NCBI GenBank assembly: GCA_947494205.1
Contig: CANLUH010000001.1
Location: 372,001-436,000, forward strand
DNA length: 64,000 nt
Source: an uncultured Flavobacteriaceae bacterium
GTDB lineage: Bacteria; Bacteroidota; Bacteroidia; Flavobacteriales; Flavobacteriaceae
Direction of reading: 5' to 3'
Below the pieces are notes generated by a model. That model was given only the letters and a program-made list of their open reading frames with translations. It was not told the origin of the DNA and ran no database searches. Shown here piece after piece: positions 44,829-54,217 of this stretch. The position numbers were made by a program, and so were the translations under genes. Numbering within the stretch: position 1 is the first letter of the stretch; each line of letters begins with the position of its first letter.

Positions 44829-46166
44829 TTATTTTTTATAATACTCTAAAATCTTTATTTTAAAGATATAATCATATTTAGCTCTTATTAAATCGGATTC
44901 TTTTACAATATATTTCGCTTTACTTTCTAAAAACTCGTAAGATGTAACTAAGGCTTCTTGGTATTTATTTTTAACAATATTAAATGCCTCTTCTTGCGAT
45001 TCCATAGCTACCTTTGAAGCTTCTAAAGCTACTTTAGCGGTAATAACATCGTTGTATGCTATCTCTATTTTATTTTCTAATTCTTTTTTTTGATTTTCCA
45101 ATTCCACTTTAGCTATCTCTAATTGAACTTTGGATTTATCTATATTAGATTTTGTTTGAAACCTATTAAATATAGGTACACTTAAAGAGAACCCTAAGAA
45201 ATGGGTTCTGTTATTATCCAACTGCACAAGGAATCCATTGTCTTCAAATCGATTTGTTTCTGAATTAAAGACAACATCTTCTCTACCTTGTAAGTGGTAA
45301 TAACTACTACTGTAACTATAATTAAAGTTTATAGAAGGATACAAATCTGCTTTAGCGATTTTAACGCCTTTTTCATTAACATCTACAGCATACTCTGTAG
45401 ATTTTATTAATGGATTAAACCCTAATGCTTCTTCATATATTTTTTTAGAGTCTAATAGTGTTTCATTGTATTCAAAATCTTTAACATCTATTTCATAAAC
45501 ATCAAAATCTTTTATTGTTTTTACATCTAACAATGCCTGCAATTCTAATAAACTATTCTTTAGATTATTTTCCGCCACTAACACTTCTTTATTATCTGTA
45601 ACATATTCCGATTTTATTTCCAGGAATTCACTTTTAGAATTTAAGGCAGACTTAAATAATTGTTCTAGTCTATTTGCTTCTTTCTCACTAATTGTTTTTT
45701 GCTTTTTAGCTAATTCCAAGATCTCTTTATTATAAAGCACTTGTAAATATTGATTTGCAATAGTAAGCGAGACATCTAACTTCAGCTTCTCTAAATCTAC
45801 ATTACCCTTTTCTGAATTTAATCGCGCCTGTTGCAGCTTATACTTATTACTAAACCCATTAAATACATTTAGAGATGACGACAGACTAAAACTATTAAAT
45901 CTACTTTCTAGCTGCCCAACACCTGTAGACACATTAAAAGAATTACCTAAACTATAACCTTGTGTCCCCGAAAAACTTGCATTAGGATAGTAATTCCCCT
46001 TTGCTATAACGATATCTTCATTTATAGTTTTATTTTGAAACTTTTGTTTTACTATTTCGACACTATGCTCTTTTGCATGATTAGTACAATCTTCTAAAGA
46101 CCACTTATTTTGTGCTTTCACAGATACCGTAATCAAAATTAATAGAATGGAAAAGATAGATTTCAT
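44829..46166 (-). CDS. TolC-family outer-membrane efflux channel
   Basis: The 445-residue protein has a signal peptide (1-18, SVKAQ) and the two long helical-barrel repeats of TolC-family proteins, each with heptad-like hydrophobic spacing (about residues 110-215 and 330-440), plus beta-strand segments with alternating aromatics. It would form the outer-membrane duct of a tripartite pump. Its ATG overlaps the stop of the RND permease gene (TAATG), so the two are translated together. It is the only TolC gene in the window and presumably serves one or both RND pumps. Confidence 0.9.
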   Translation of the reverse strand: MKSIFSILLILITVSVKAQNKWSLEDCTNHAKEHSVEIVKQKFQNKTINEDIVIAKGNYYPNASFSGTQGYSLGNSFNVSTGVGQLESRFNSFSLSSSLNVFNGFSNKYKLQQARLNSEKGNVDLEKLKLDVSLTIANQYLQVLYNKEILELAKKQKTISEKEANRLEQLFKSALNSKSEFLEIKSEYVTDNKEVLVAENNLKNSLLELQALLDVKTIKDFDVYEIDVKDFEYNETLLDSKKIYEEALGFNPLIKSTEYAVDVNEKGVKIAKADLYPSINFNYSYSSSYYHLQGREDVVFNSETNRFEDNGFLVQLDNNRTHFLGFSLSVPIFNRFQTKSNIDKSKVQLEIAKVELENQKKELENKIEIAYNDVITAKVALEASKVAMESQEEAFNIVKNKYQEALVTSYEFLESKAKYIVKESDLIRAKYDYIFKIKILEYYKK

Positions 46167-49100
46167 TACTTCGTTTTTTTACTAAAAGTGTAATACATTA
46201 AAGGTATAAAATAAAGACTTATAAAGGTCCCTATTAACATACCCCCTATTACTGTTAATGCTAATGGTTTTTGTAATTCTGCTCCTAGGCCATTTATAAA
46301 CAAGAATGGCAGTAATGCTAATATAGTAGTTAACGATGTCATTAAAATAGGCTTTAACCTTAACTTACCGGCTTCCTTAATCGCTTTTTTAACATCCATA
46401 CCTTGTTTTTTCAACAAATTGATTGTGTGGATTTTTAAAATACTGTCATTAATTATAACACCACTCATTACAACTATTCCTATTGCTGCCATAACATTAA
46501 TAGTCCCTCCAAATAACCATAATAAAAATAGCGCGCCGCCAATATCTATAGGAATTTCCATTAGTATTATTAACGGTTGCCATAAAGATTCGAATTGAGC
46601 AGCCATTATAAAGTAAAGTAATAGTAAAGCGACTATAATAACCATTAACAGTTGATTACTAAGTGCATTTAATTCTAACCAGCTTCCTCCAAAACGAACA
46701 TTAAAATCTTCATTGTCTTTAAATGTATTTTGTATAGTACTTATGCTATTTTCAACAGTTTCTTTTTCATTAATATTAAAATTTAAATACTCACCGTTTC
46801 TATTTGCGACTATGGTTTTATATTGCTGAATATTACTAATCTTAATTAATTTTTTAACAGGAATGTATGCTTCATTTTTATTCCTTACAAACAATCCATC
46901 TATAGCGTCTTGCATGTCTTCCACATTATAGTTTAATTTAATAGGAATAAACTGTTGTGCTGTTTTTAAATTATCTATAAAGTTTTGATTAAACGTCGTT
47001 TTTAACTCTTCTACCAAAACATCATACTCAACATTATACAACAATACATTTTCTTGAATTATTTGAATAGATGCCGTCTGTTTAAGAGGTATTTTTGTTT
47101 CTGTCTCTTGAGACAAAAGAGACGTGATATCTACTAAATTATCTTCGGCTGGCACTTCTAAAGATGTTTTAGAACTTACTTGAGCTACAAGCTTACTTTT
47201 ATTAGTACCAAATAGGTATTGAAAAATGGTTTTAGGCGCATTAAAACCAATTTTACTGTTAGGGTATACTATTTTACTTTGTTTTAAAATAGCTTCTTTA
47301 ATAGCTTTTAATTCTGAAACTGTTGTTGACTTAATATATACTGCTGCTTCCGAAAAACCTTTAGCATTATCCCTTTGCAATAAAAACTGTTGTTCTCCTA
47401 TTTGAGAAAATTGAGTCTCTATATTTGAAATCGTTTTAGTAATCTCATTAATTCGTTTTTGATTTTCGGCTACTGTTATGTTTTCATTCCAATCTATAGT
47501 GACAATGGTTTCATTCTGTTTTATTAATGGCAATTGCGAATAGGGCATTGTTTTAAATAAAAAAACGGCAACGCCTATACTTATTATGGATATTGAATAT
47601 ACTATCCATTTTTTTTCAAAAAAGTAATAATAGCCTTTTTCGTACCAATGCTCTATATTTTGGGTTCTTAAGTTAAATTGAAGCTTCTTTTCGAATTTAA
47701 ATTTTCTGTTTTTTAATTGTTTATAGATTACCGGTATTAAAATAATAGAAACAATTAAAGACGATATTAAACCAATAGATACTGCTACTGCTTGATCATA
47801 AAACAAAGCGCCAGTTATACCACTTAAAAATAATAATGGTAAGAACACAGAACATGTTGTTAAAACAGAACTTATAAGTGGTGTAATAATTTCGTTTGTT
47901 CCTTCTACACAGGATTGAAAAAGGCTTAAACCAGATTCTAGTTTTTGTGTTATATTGTCTACAACAATAATAGCATTATCTATCATCATACCTACTCCTA
48001 AAATTAAACCAGAAAGCGAAATGATATTTATAGATAAGTTAAAGCTATACATTAATAATATACTTACTATTAGAGATACTGGTATGCTTATACCTATAAT
48101 TAAAGGCAGTCTTACATCTTTAAGAAAAAAGAACATAATAAATATAGCCAATAGACTCCCTATCCATAAACTAGATTTTAAGTTATCTATAGATAATTTT
48201 AATAATTGTGTTTGATCTTGATTGGTTGAAAACTCTAAGTTAGGGTAATCTTCTTTAAGACTATCTGTTAGTATTTTTAAAGCTTCTTTTAATTCGTAAA
48301 CTCTAGCGTCTGCTTGCTTAATAATTGCTAGTACAATAGCTCTTTTACCATTATTATAAACTAGACCTCTATCTAATTGAGGCTTTAACTCTACTTTTGC
48401 TAAGTCTTTTAATTGAAATAGTTTATCGTGAAGATTTATATATATATCACTAATATCCTTTTTAGTTCGAAGTGGGTTAGAGAACTTAAAATTATATTGA
48501 TAGATTCCATTTTGAACAATTAAATTACCTAACTCGAAATTATTTTGCTTTATAGCATTAATAAGTTCGTTATTATCTATACCTAAACTTTGTATTTTAT
48601 TTTTATATGGCGTTACTATTATTTCTGCTTTGGTTTGACCATTCATATCTGCCATAGCGATGTCCGGCAGTTGCTCTATACGTTTTTTTAATATGGTTTC
48701 TGTAAACTCACTTAACTCTAAAAAACGTTCATCGCTATATTGCTCCTTTAAAGATACTGTTAGATTTAAAATAGGAATATCTGTAGCAGATGCTTTTATT
48801 ACTTTAGGCCTATCTAAATCTCGTGGTAAATAGTTAAGCGAACCATCTACTTTTTCATTGGTTTCTATAAAGGCGTAATCTGTATTAGTACCATACTCGA
48901 ATATCAATTTTAAGGTTGCAAAACCATCTCTAGTTTCTGTTTCTATATCTTTTAAATTTGCAACTTGTAATAACTGATTGCGTAATGGCCTTACTACATT
49001 AGTTTCTAGCTCTCTTGCTGTGTTATTAGGGTAAACAAGCTGTACTGTTATTTCTGGTATAGCAATGTCTGGCATTAATGCCGTAGGTATTTGCAAAGAC

Positions 49101-49177
49101 GCTACAATACCTAGTAATAAGAACGCAAAGGTTGCCATAAATACAGCAACCGGTCTGTTAATGAGGAACTTTACCAA
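46166..49177 (-). CDS. RND-family efflux permease
   Basis: The 1003-residue protein is an AcrB/HAE-type inner-membrane proton antiporter: first membrane segment at the N-terminus, large periplasmic loop, a helix block with GVGMMIDNAIIVVDN (about residue 396; the family's proton-relay Asp followed by Asn), a second loop, and a second helix block. It is a little shorter than AcrB. The start is TTG at 49177 (then VKFLINRPVAVFM, the typical RND start); upstream the frame is closed by a stop at 49187-49189. The substrate is unknown; the peptide and lipoproteins upstream suggest a dedicated export role. Confidence 0.92.
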   Translation of the reverse strand: MVKFLINRPVAVFMATFAFLLLGIVASLQIPTALMPDIAIPEITVQLVYPNNTARELETNVVRPLRNQLLQVANLKDIETETRDGFATLKLIFEYGTNTDYAFIETNEKVDGSLNYLPRDLDRPKVIKASATDIPILNLTVSLKEQYSDERFLELSEFTETILKKRIEQLPDIAMADMNGQTKAEIIVTPYKNKIQSLGIDNNELINAIKQNNFELGNLIVQNGIYQYNFKFSNPLRTKKDISDIYINLHDKLFQLKDLAKVELKPQLDRGLVYNNGKRAIVLAIIKQADARVYELKEALKILTDSLKEDYPNLEFSTNQDQTQLLKLSIDNLKSSLWIGSLLAIFIMFFFLKDVRLPLIIGISIPVSLIVSILLMYSFNLSINIISLSGLILGVGMMIDNAIIVVDNITQKLESGLSLFQSCVEGTNEIITPLISSVLTTCSVFLPLLFLSGITGALFYDQAVAVSIGLISSLIVSIILIPVIYKQLKNRKFKFEKKLQFNLRTQNIEHWYEKGYYYFFEKKWIVYSISIISIGVAVFLFKTMPYSQLPLIKQNETIVTIDWNENITVAENQKRINEITKTISNIETQFSQIGEQQFLLQRDNAKGFSEAAVYIKSTTVSELKAIKEAILKQSKIVYPNSKIGFNAPKTIFQYLFGTNKSKLVAQVSSKTSLEVPAEDNLVDITSLLSQETETKIPLKQTASIQIIQENVLLYNVEYDVLVEELKTTFNQNFIDNLKTAQQFIPIKLNYNVEDMQDAIDGLFVRNKNEAYIPVKKLIKISNIQQYKTIVANRNGEYLNFNINEKETVENSISTIQNTFKDNEDFNVRFGGSWLELNALSNQLLMVIIVALLLLYFIMAAQFESLWQPLIILMEIPIDIGGALFLLWLFGGTINVMAAIGIVVMSGVIINDSILKIHTINLLKKQGMDVKKAIKEAGKLRLKPILMTSLTTILALLPFLFINGLGAELQKPLALTVIGGMLIGTFISLYFIPLMYYTFSKKTK

Positions 49178-49254
49178 ATGTATTAATTATTCAACTAGTT
49201 ATAAAGCATGAAAATAGTAATAACCCCGCAGCCTACCAAAATTTAAACTAGACT

Positions 49255-49677
49255 TTATTCTGTTATATTTTTAACAACAGTCCCTGTTACAAAAAGTTGT
49301 TTTGGCCCTTTTTGACTATTATAGTATACTAATACTTCTTTAGAAAAATAACCTAGTCCTTTGGCATCATAATATACTGCTAAACTATCTGTATTATTTT
49401 CTTCCAACCTCTCTTTATCCCAATTTGCTACTGTACAGCCACATCTAGATTGAACATCCTCTAGAACAAGCGGAGCATTTCCTATATTAGTATACTTAAA
49501 AAAGGTTTTAACTTCTTTTCCTTGAGGAATTGTACCAAAATCGTATATGTTTTGTTTCACTCCCATTATCGTTAAATGTCTGTTTTTGAAAAAGTCGGAT
49601 TTCCCAAATTGCAAGCCTCCAACAATCGCTAAAGCCAAACAAGCTATATAGAATAATCTTTTGTATGTTTGTTTCAT
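49255..49677 (-). CDS. DUF1573 domain protein
   Basis: The 140-residue protein has one N-terminal membrane anchor or signal (about 8-22) and an immunoglobulin-like DUF1573 domain: YDFGTIPQGKEVKTFFKYTN, the SRCGCTV cysteine pair (about residue 88), and a beta-strand tail. DUF1573 proteins are exported and common in Bacteroidota; none has a settled function. It starts one base after the propeller lipoprotein gene stops and lies 77 bases before the RND gene, firmly inside the island operon. Confidence 0.85.
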   Translation of the reverse strand: MKQTYKRLFYIACLALAIVGGLQFGKSDFFKNRHLTIMGVKQNIYDFGTIPQGKEVKTFFKYTNIGNAPLVLEDVQSRCGCTVANWDKERLEENNTDSLAVYYDAKGLGYFSKEVLVYYNSQKGPKQLFVTGTVVKNITE

Positions 49678-49678
49678 A

Positions 49679-50737
49679 CTAATTTAAATCTACTTTATAA
49701 CGATATAACGCTTCATTATAAGCATCTACTCCATAAATCCAATTATTCTTTTCATCTACTGAAATACTTATTAAATCATTAGGCATTTTCAATAAATATT
49801 TTGGATTCCCATCCCAATCAAAGACTCTAACATCTACATTTATATCCTTTTTTCCATTATCCGATACAGGTTGCCCCTTTCTATACAAAGCATACACATA
49901 TTTATTTGTAGGGTAAAGTGAATAGTAAAAGTTACGCATATTTATTAATTGATTACCATCTTTATGTAAAATATTTTTTACGTCTTTAACTTCGTTCCCT
50001 TCTGTTTCAATTATAGCATTCAAATGATTTAAATTTAAATCGTAGAAATCTATTCGATTAAAACTAGACATAGCTGACACTAATTTTGTTTTGTCTGGTT
50101 TTATTGCTAAATAGTCAAAATATAAAGCATACATATTACTTCTATTTATTAAATCTGTATTTTCCAAAACAGGTAACAAATTCGCTTTTACTTCAACATC
50201 ACTCCCTATGTTATATTTTGAAACTCTAGATCGGCCTATTTGATCTGGTCCATGATTGCCATAAAAAAGGGTGTCATTATAATGTATTAAATCGTGTGTA
50301 AAATCGTATTTGGGGTTTAACTTAAATTCTTTTTCAGCTATTGTCTTTCCACTATCAAGACTTTTATTGATATTTACGAGAGACAATTTATATTTCCATA
50401 AATCATTCATCCAAATCTTTATGCCATCTTTGTCAACCACGAATTGCTTACTTGTATAAGGATATGAAAAATCATTAGGTCCATCTCCCTTTATACCAAA
50501 AGCACCTAAAAAATTTAAGTTTTTGCTACCAAAAACCTTAAATAAGGAATCCTTATTTTTTGTTTGCAGTATTAATAAAGTATCTGTTAAAACTATATTT
50601 CTTGACGAATATTCGTCCTTAAAAATAAGTTCACCTTTATCTAAACTAATAGTCTTTTCAAAACTTATATTATTAATTTCACTATTACAGCTATAAAACA
50701 ACAAGCCAAAAAAAATATATTTTATATATTTCCTCAT
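49679..50737 (-). CDS. Six-bladed beta-propeller lipoprotein (TolB-like)
   Basis: The 352-residue protein has a lipoprotein signal (LLFYSCNSE, Cys16) and a repeated beta pattern typical of the Bacteroidota six-bladed propeller family, with blade segments such as GAFGIKGDGPNDFSYPY, FDWDGNPKYLLKMP and IYGVDAYNEALYRYKV. Such lipoproteins are often encoded beside small NVEALA-type peptides, as here, where the peptide gene lies 70 bases upstream. A binding or chaperoning role for the peptide is inferred from this context. A terminator-like hairpin (50759-50786) sits between the two genes. Confidence 0.82.
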   Translation of the reverse strand: MRKYIKYIFFGLLFYSCNSEINNISFEKTISLDKGELIFKDEYSSRNIVLTDTLLILQTKNKDSLFKVFGSKNLNFLGAFGIKGDGPNDFSYPYTSKQFVVDKDGIKIWMNDLWKYKLSLVNINKSLDSGKTIAEKEFKLNPKYDFTHDLIHYNDTLFYGNHGPDQIGRSRVSKYNIGSDVEVKANLLPVLENTDLINRSNMYALYFDYLAIKPDKTKLVSAMSSFNRIDFYDLNLNHLNAIIETEGNEVKDVKNILHKDGNQLINMRNFYYSLYPTNKYVYALYRKGQPVSDNGKKDINVDVRVFDWDGNPKYLLKMPNDLISISVDEKNNWIYGVDAYNEALYRYKVDLN

Positions 50738-50758
50738 AACATTATATTAGTCATTAAA

Positions 50759-50786
50759 ATATAGCACCAATTAGATGGTGCTATAT
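50759..50786 (-). terminator. Terminator/attenuator hairpin between peptide and propeller genes
   Basis: ATATAGCACCA pairs perfectly with its complement around ATTAGA, followed on the coding strand by a short T-run (TTTT). It lies 22 bases after the peptide stop and 21 before the propeller start. Partial termination here would give more peptide transcript than partner transcript. Confidence 0.7.
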
Positions 50787-50807
50787 GAAATATTTTTTAT
50801 CAAATCT

Positions 50808-51044
50808 TTATTTCCCACAAACACCAGAAGGTCCACTATGTATTCCGTCTACCTTTGGACATATGTTTTGTACCCTCTTACAATCACGAAACCAAGCCCC
50901 TTCGTTAAGACCTGAACTAGCAGAATAACAAGTTATAGTTTCTACATCTCCAATTTTCTTAGCCTCAGCATTATTAACAGAAAATAACGAAGCTACTGCA
51001 AAACAACCTACCATAGCAATTGCAAATACACTTTTTTTAATCAT
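50808..51044 (-). CDS. Small secreted cysteine-containing peptide, NVEALA-like
   Basis: I choose the ATG at 51044, giving 78 residues: a signal sequence (MIKKSVFAIAMVGCFAVASL) ending SVNNAEAKK, then a mature part of about 45 residues with four cysteines (ITCYS, FRDC, NIC, GVCGK) and many glycines. The VNNAEA segment resembles the VNVEALA signature of small Bacteroidota exported peptides. An ATG 14 codons earlier lies inside a leader hairpin. The island's pumps, propeller lipoprotein and signal peptidase make this the probable cargo or signal. Family assignment is from pattern only. Confidence 0.72.
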   Translation of the reverse strand: MIKKSVFAIAMVGCFAVASLFSVNNAEAKKIGDVETITCYSASSGLNEGAWFRDCKRVQNICPKVDGIHSGPSGVCGK

Positions 51045-51069
51045 AATATTTATATTTTTAAAGTTAAAA

Positions 51070-51090
51070 GCAAATGGGATTTCCATTTGC
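51070..51090 (-). promoter_or_regulatory. Leader hairpin of the peptide gene
   Basis: GCAAATGG and CCATTTGC form a perfect 8-bp stem around GATTT, 26 bases upstream of the chosen peptide start. Being near the 5' end of a short transcript, it may stabilise the message or control translation. Confidence 0.5.
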
Positions 51091-51102
51091 TGAATTGAAT
51101 TG

Positions 51103-51110
51103 TAAATATA
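51103..51110 (-). promoter_or_regulatory. TATATTTA -7 box of the peptide gene
   Basis: Differs from TAnnTTTG at the last base only. It lies 59 bases upstream of the peptide start and would place the hairpin at the 5' end of the transcript. Confidence 0.45.
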
Positions 51111-51406
51111 ACTTTTTTACTCTCTTTTTATTGTCGGAAAATATACTTTTAAGAATAAATTATATAAAAGTACATGTTAACGATTTAATATGAAGAAGAT
51201 TGAACGTTATTAAATAATCTTCTTAAAAAATAATAGATTCTGATTGTCCGTTTTGTATCATAATGCTACTCATAACACTATACTAAACTTGTTTCAGCAT
51301 CACATAACACCTAAAAAAACATGGAGGCTTCATGGTGAGAACCAGAAACAGGTTCAGGTCAACAATATACTTTATGATTTATTACGGATATTCAAAATAG
51401 ATTAAA

Positions 51407-52468
51407 TTAATTCTCCTTTACCTTCACTTTGGCATCATGCGATAAATTCATATTGTTAGATACAATAACAACGTTTCCTTTTTTAAGCCCCTTTTTAATA
51501 GCATAACTACTACTATTTTCATCTAAAAGCTCAACGTAGTTCCATTTTGCTAAACCATCTTCTACTGTAAAAACAACTTCTTTATTAGAGCGCAATACTA
51601 AGGCTTGCTTAGGCACCACTATACAGTTCTCTATAGGTTTATTAATAATAGTTTTTACATGCATTCCATCAAACAACATACTTTTTGAAGTTTCTAGCCT
51701 TGCTTTAATAGCAATTAATCCATTTTCATCTACTATAGGGTTAACTTCCGTAATACGTCCTTTAATAACAGTATTATTATTAGCAAATGGAATTACTGTT
51801 ACCGCTTGACCTTTATTAACAAAAGGCAACTCGTTTTCTAAAATTGAGAATTTAGCTTCTAATTGCTGCTGCCCTACAATAGAACAAAAGACATCGGCAG
51901 ATGTTATATAATTTCCTTGCTTAACCTCTATATTCGCCACAACTCCATTAAAAGGTGCTACAACTATAGTTTGATTATATAATAACTGTGCTTTTTCTAA
52001 TGCATTTTGCGCCTCGTAATACCCACTTTTAATTTTTAAGTTTTTTAAAACTTTTGCTTCTATTTTTTCCTCTTCTAAACTACCTACACCATAGTTTATT
52101 TTTTCTTCTTGTAATTTACTTTTTGCTTTATCTAAATCTAATGTTGCTCTATTTAAATCATTTAATAAAATAGCATTATCTAAAACAGCTAATGTTTGTC
52201 CTTTTTTTACTTTATCACCATTTTTAACTTTTAAACTTGCTATACGCTCGCTAGTTTTAAAACGCAGTTCCGTTTTTTTTAGCGCTTCTATTGTTCCATT
52301 AGCTATAATTTGTTTTTGAAACACCTGTTCTTCAACAACTACCGTACTAACAGATACGCCTTCGTTTTCAGTTATTTTAATTTCCTTTTCTTGTTCTTGG
52401 GATACATTAGTTTCTTTAGTATTACAACTGCATAAAACCAAGATTAACAGGAATAGTATATTGCGCAT
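51407..52468 (-). CDS. RND periplasmic adaptor (membrane fusion) lipoprotein
   Basis: The 353-residue protein has a lipoprotein signal (LVLCSCNTK, Cys15) and the layout of HlyD/AcrA adaptors: beta-barrel and lipoyl segments with VKNGDKVKKGQTLAVLDN (about residue 80), a short helical hairpin (about 100-150), the second lipoyl half VVAPFNGVVANIEVKQGNYI (about 170), and a membrane-proximal domain. It would link an RND permease to TolC. It is the only adaptor in the island, which has two RND permeases, so it may serve both or only one. Confidence 0.92.
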   Translation of the reverse strand: MRNILFLLILVLCSCNTKETNVSQEQEKEIKITENEGVSVSTVVVEEQVFQKQIIANGTIEALKKTELRFKTSERIASLKVKNGDKVKKGQTLAVLDNAILLNDLNRATLDLDKAKSKLQEEKINYGVGSLEEEKIEAKVLKNLKIKSGYYEAQNALEKAQLLYNQTIVVAPFNGVVANIEVKQGNYITSADVFCSIVGQQQLEAKFSILENELPFVNKGQAVTVIPFANNNTVIKGRITEVNPIVDENGLIAIKARLETSKSMLFDGMHVKTIINKPIENCIVVPKQALVLRSNKEVVFTVEDGLAKWNYVELLDENSSSYAIKKGLKKGNVVIVSNNMNLSHDAKVKVKEN

Positions 52469-52538
52469 AAATGTGGTTATTAAATAATAATACTAAAATA
52501 GATGTATTATTTTAAATATTAGAGAATATTGTATATTT

Positions 52539-52973
52539 CTAGTTAATGTTTAATAGTTCTTCTTTAAAAACAACAACATCTATAACTTCTCCTTCTTCTA
52601 CATAAATTATTTGAGGATATATTGAAGACATCTCCCCTTTAAACAACTCATTATTAGCATCTATAAAAACATCTGATCTATTTAAAAATGTATTATTTAC
52701 CTGTAGTTTAAATAATTTAAGATCTTTTATTCCTGTAAAAATAACGCAAGTTGAATTATTTAAAGCATCTATATGCTCTATCATATAGCGTGTTGCGTTA
52801 CTAATACAACCTCCGCAACCTTCATTTGGTATTACAACTACTGTTTTAGGTGAAGCTAAATTGATGCCAATAGTATTAAATGACTCTTGAAAAATTTTAT
52901 ACTTCGTATTGTTAACACAAGACATATATAACACCATAACGAAAAGTATCGTTAACACCTTTACAAGCTTCAT
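52539..52973 (-). CDS. Small lipoprotein with CGGC thioredoxin-like motif
   Basis: A 144-residue protein, taking the ATG at 52973 (a TTG one codon earlier is also open). The lipoprotein signal ends in VLYMSC. After residue 45 the segment VVVIPNEGCGGCISNA puts a CxxC pair after a beta strand, as in thioredoxin-fold proteins. Further strands (CVIFTGI, SDVFIDANNELFKG, QIIYVEEGEVIDVVVF) fit a minimal thioredoxin-like domain. It could act on the disulfides of the four-cysteine peptide; that is inference. It is 3 bases after the DUF4221 gene and 70 before the adaptor. Confidence 0.7.
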   Translation of the reverse strand: MKLVKVLTILFVMVLYMSCVNNTKYKIFQESFNTIGINLASPKTVVVIPNEGCGGCISNATRYMIEHIDALNNSTCVIFTGIKDLKLFKLQVNNTFLNRSDVFIDANNELFKGEMSSIYPQIIYVEEGEVIDVVVFKEELLNIN

Positions 52974-52976
52974 CAA

Positions 52977-54167
52977 TTAGCTTTTTTTTATAGGATTAAA
53001 CACACTAAAAGTAATTTCATCCTCGTTAGTATTATACAAATCTTTTCTTGCTATTAAAAGCCCCTTATCTGTTACACCTACTGTATTATTATCATAAACA
53101 GAACTAGAGAATACTTGTTCTCCTAGTTTTTCAAAGTTTTTATTTAAGATAATAATAGAAAAATCAGGAAAAACAACACCCCTCCTTTTTTCCTCAAGTG
53201 TGGGTCTAACAAGTGCAAATCGATAATAGTAATTGTTATACTCATCGTAAATTATCCTAAAATAATCTGAATTAGTCAAACTAAATTCATCTTCTTGCTT
53301 AAAGTTTCTATCTTGTTTAAAAGCATACTCTAAATCTAGTCTCATAGGTTCTACCGTTTTAAAATGTTTAGACCCTACATAAACACTATCTTTAGTTTTA
53401 TTTTTTAAATCTACCGAGTACACAAATGGAGACACAGGATAGGTCAATGTCATTTTTTCATTGTTTGTATCGAAATAAAAATATGTTAAATATCGAAATG
53501 AAGACCCCCAAAAATCTTTATTGTATAAATCTGGAAAAGGCACAATATAATCTGTCGTTTCTTTTTTTAAATCGTACTTAAGAATCATCCCATAATCTGA
53601 ATAATCATTCTGGGGTTGGCTTAAGCTACAACTAAAGTAAGCTACATTATTAAATACGACAAAAGGATTAATACCAGACGGCTCAGGTGAAGGAAAAGCC
53701 TTTCCTGTTTTATAATCTTTAATTTTATGTTTTGATTTAATATTACCTAAACTATCTAAATTAAATAGTGTTGCAGTATATTCATTGTAGTAGTAAAAAT
53801 CATTTTCATTTTTAAATAAATGTGCTGAAACTCCTGAAAGATTCCCAACACCATTTCTACCTTCTTCTTTTAAGACTATTTTTTTAATTTTTCTATTTTT
53901 TAAATTGTAATAGACTATAGATTTTTCATATTCATTTAAAAAAGAGTAATAATAATCTGAACTAGTGTTAGATTTATTAAAACCAAAAGAATAATGACGA
54001 AAAGCGGAATTTTTATCTAAAGGTAGTGTTATTTTTTCTACTTCTTCAAAGGCTACAACATCATTAAAAACAGCTCCATTATCTTCTTGATAAAAAGGAT
54101 CATAACTTGTTGTTTTTGCGCAACCAAGCATTATAAAGAAGAGGATATAATTGTAATAATTTTTCAT
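52977..54167 (-). CDS. DUF4221-type lipoprotein
   Basis: The 396-residue protein has a lipoprotein signal (LFFIMLGCAKT, Cys16) and a long beta-propeller-like body with repeated aromatic strands (SDYYYSFLNEYEKSIVYYN, DFYYYNEYTATLFNLDS). This fits the Bacteroidota DUF4221 family, which shares its character with the six-bladed propeller lipoproteins. No catalytic residues stand out. It is the first minus-strand gene of its group; a terminator-like hairpin (54189-54217) lies in its leader, and the second RND gene diverges from the same gap. Confidence 0.75.
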   Translation of the reverse strand: MKNYYNYILFFIMLGCAKTTSYDPFYQEDNGAVFNDVVAFEEVEKITLPLDKNSAFRHYSFGFNKSNTSSDYYYSFLNEYEKSIVYYNLKNRKIKKIVLKEEGRNGVGNLSGVSAHLFKNENDFYYYNEYTATLFNLDSLGNIKSKHKIKDYKTGKAFPSPEPSGINPFVVFNNVAYFSCSLSQPQNDYSDYGMILKYDLKKETTDYIVPFPDLYNKDFWGSSFRYLTYFYFDTNNEKMTLTYPVSPFVYSVDLKNKTKDSVYVGSKHFKTVEPMRLDLEYAFKQDRNFKQEDEFSLTNSDYFRIIYDEYNNYYYRFALVRPTLEEKRRGVVFPDFSIIILNKNFEKLGEQVFSSSVYDNNTVGVTDKGLLIARKDLYNTNEDEITFSVFNPIKKS

Positions 54168-54188
54168 ATATTATATTAAAAACTCAAA

Positions 54189-54217
54189 AAAATGGATAGT
54201 TTAAAACTATCCATTTT
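54189..54217 (-). promoter_or_regulatory. Hairpin with T-tract in the DUF4221 gene leader
   Basis: AAAATGGATAGTTT and its complement face each other across a single A, followed on the minus strand by a run of T. It lies 21 bases before the DUF4221 start and looks like a terminator or attenuator between divergent promoters. Confidence 0.6.

Larger units (their letters stand above)
51045..51406. other. Leader and promoter region of the peptide gene
   Basis: About 360 bases. Next to the peptide gene is a hairpin (51070-51090) and a TATATTTA box (51103-51110). Further out, AAACTTGTTTCAGCATC (near 51285) and CCAGAAACAGGTTCAGGTC (51342-51360) look like degenerate inverted copies of one short repeat. 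No additional gene was found. Confidence 0.45.

Noticed and set aside
51285-51362. Degenerate inverted GTTTCAG/CTGAAAC-like segments as a repeat family
   Set aside because: The two segments share only short cores and no further copies were found in the window.
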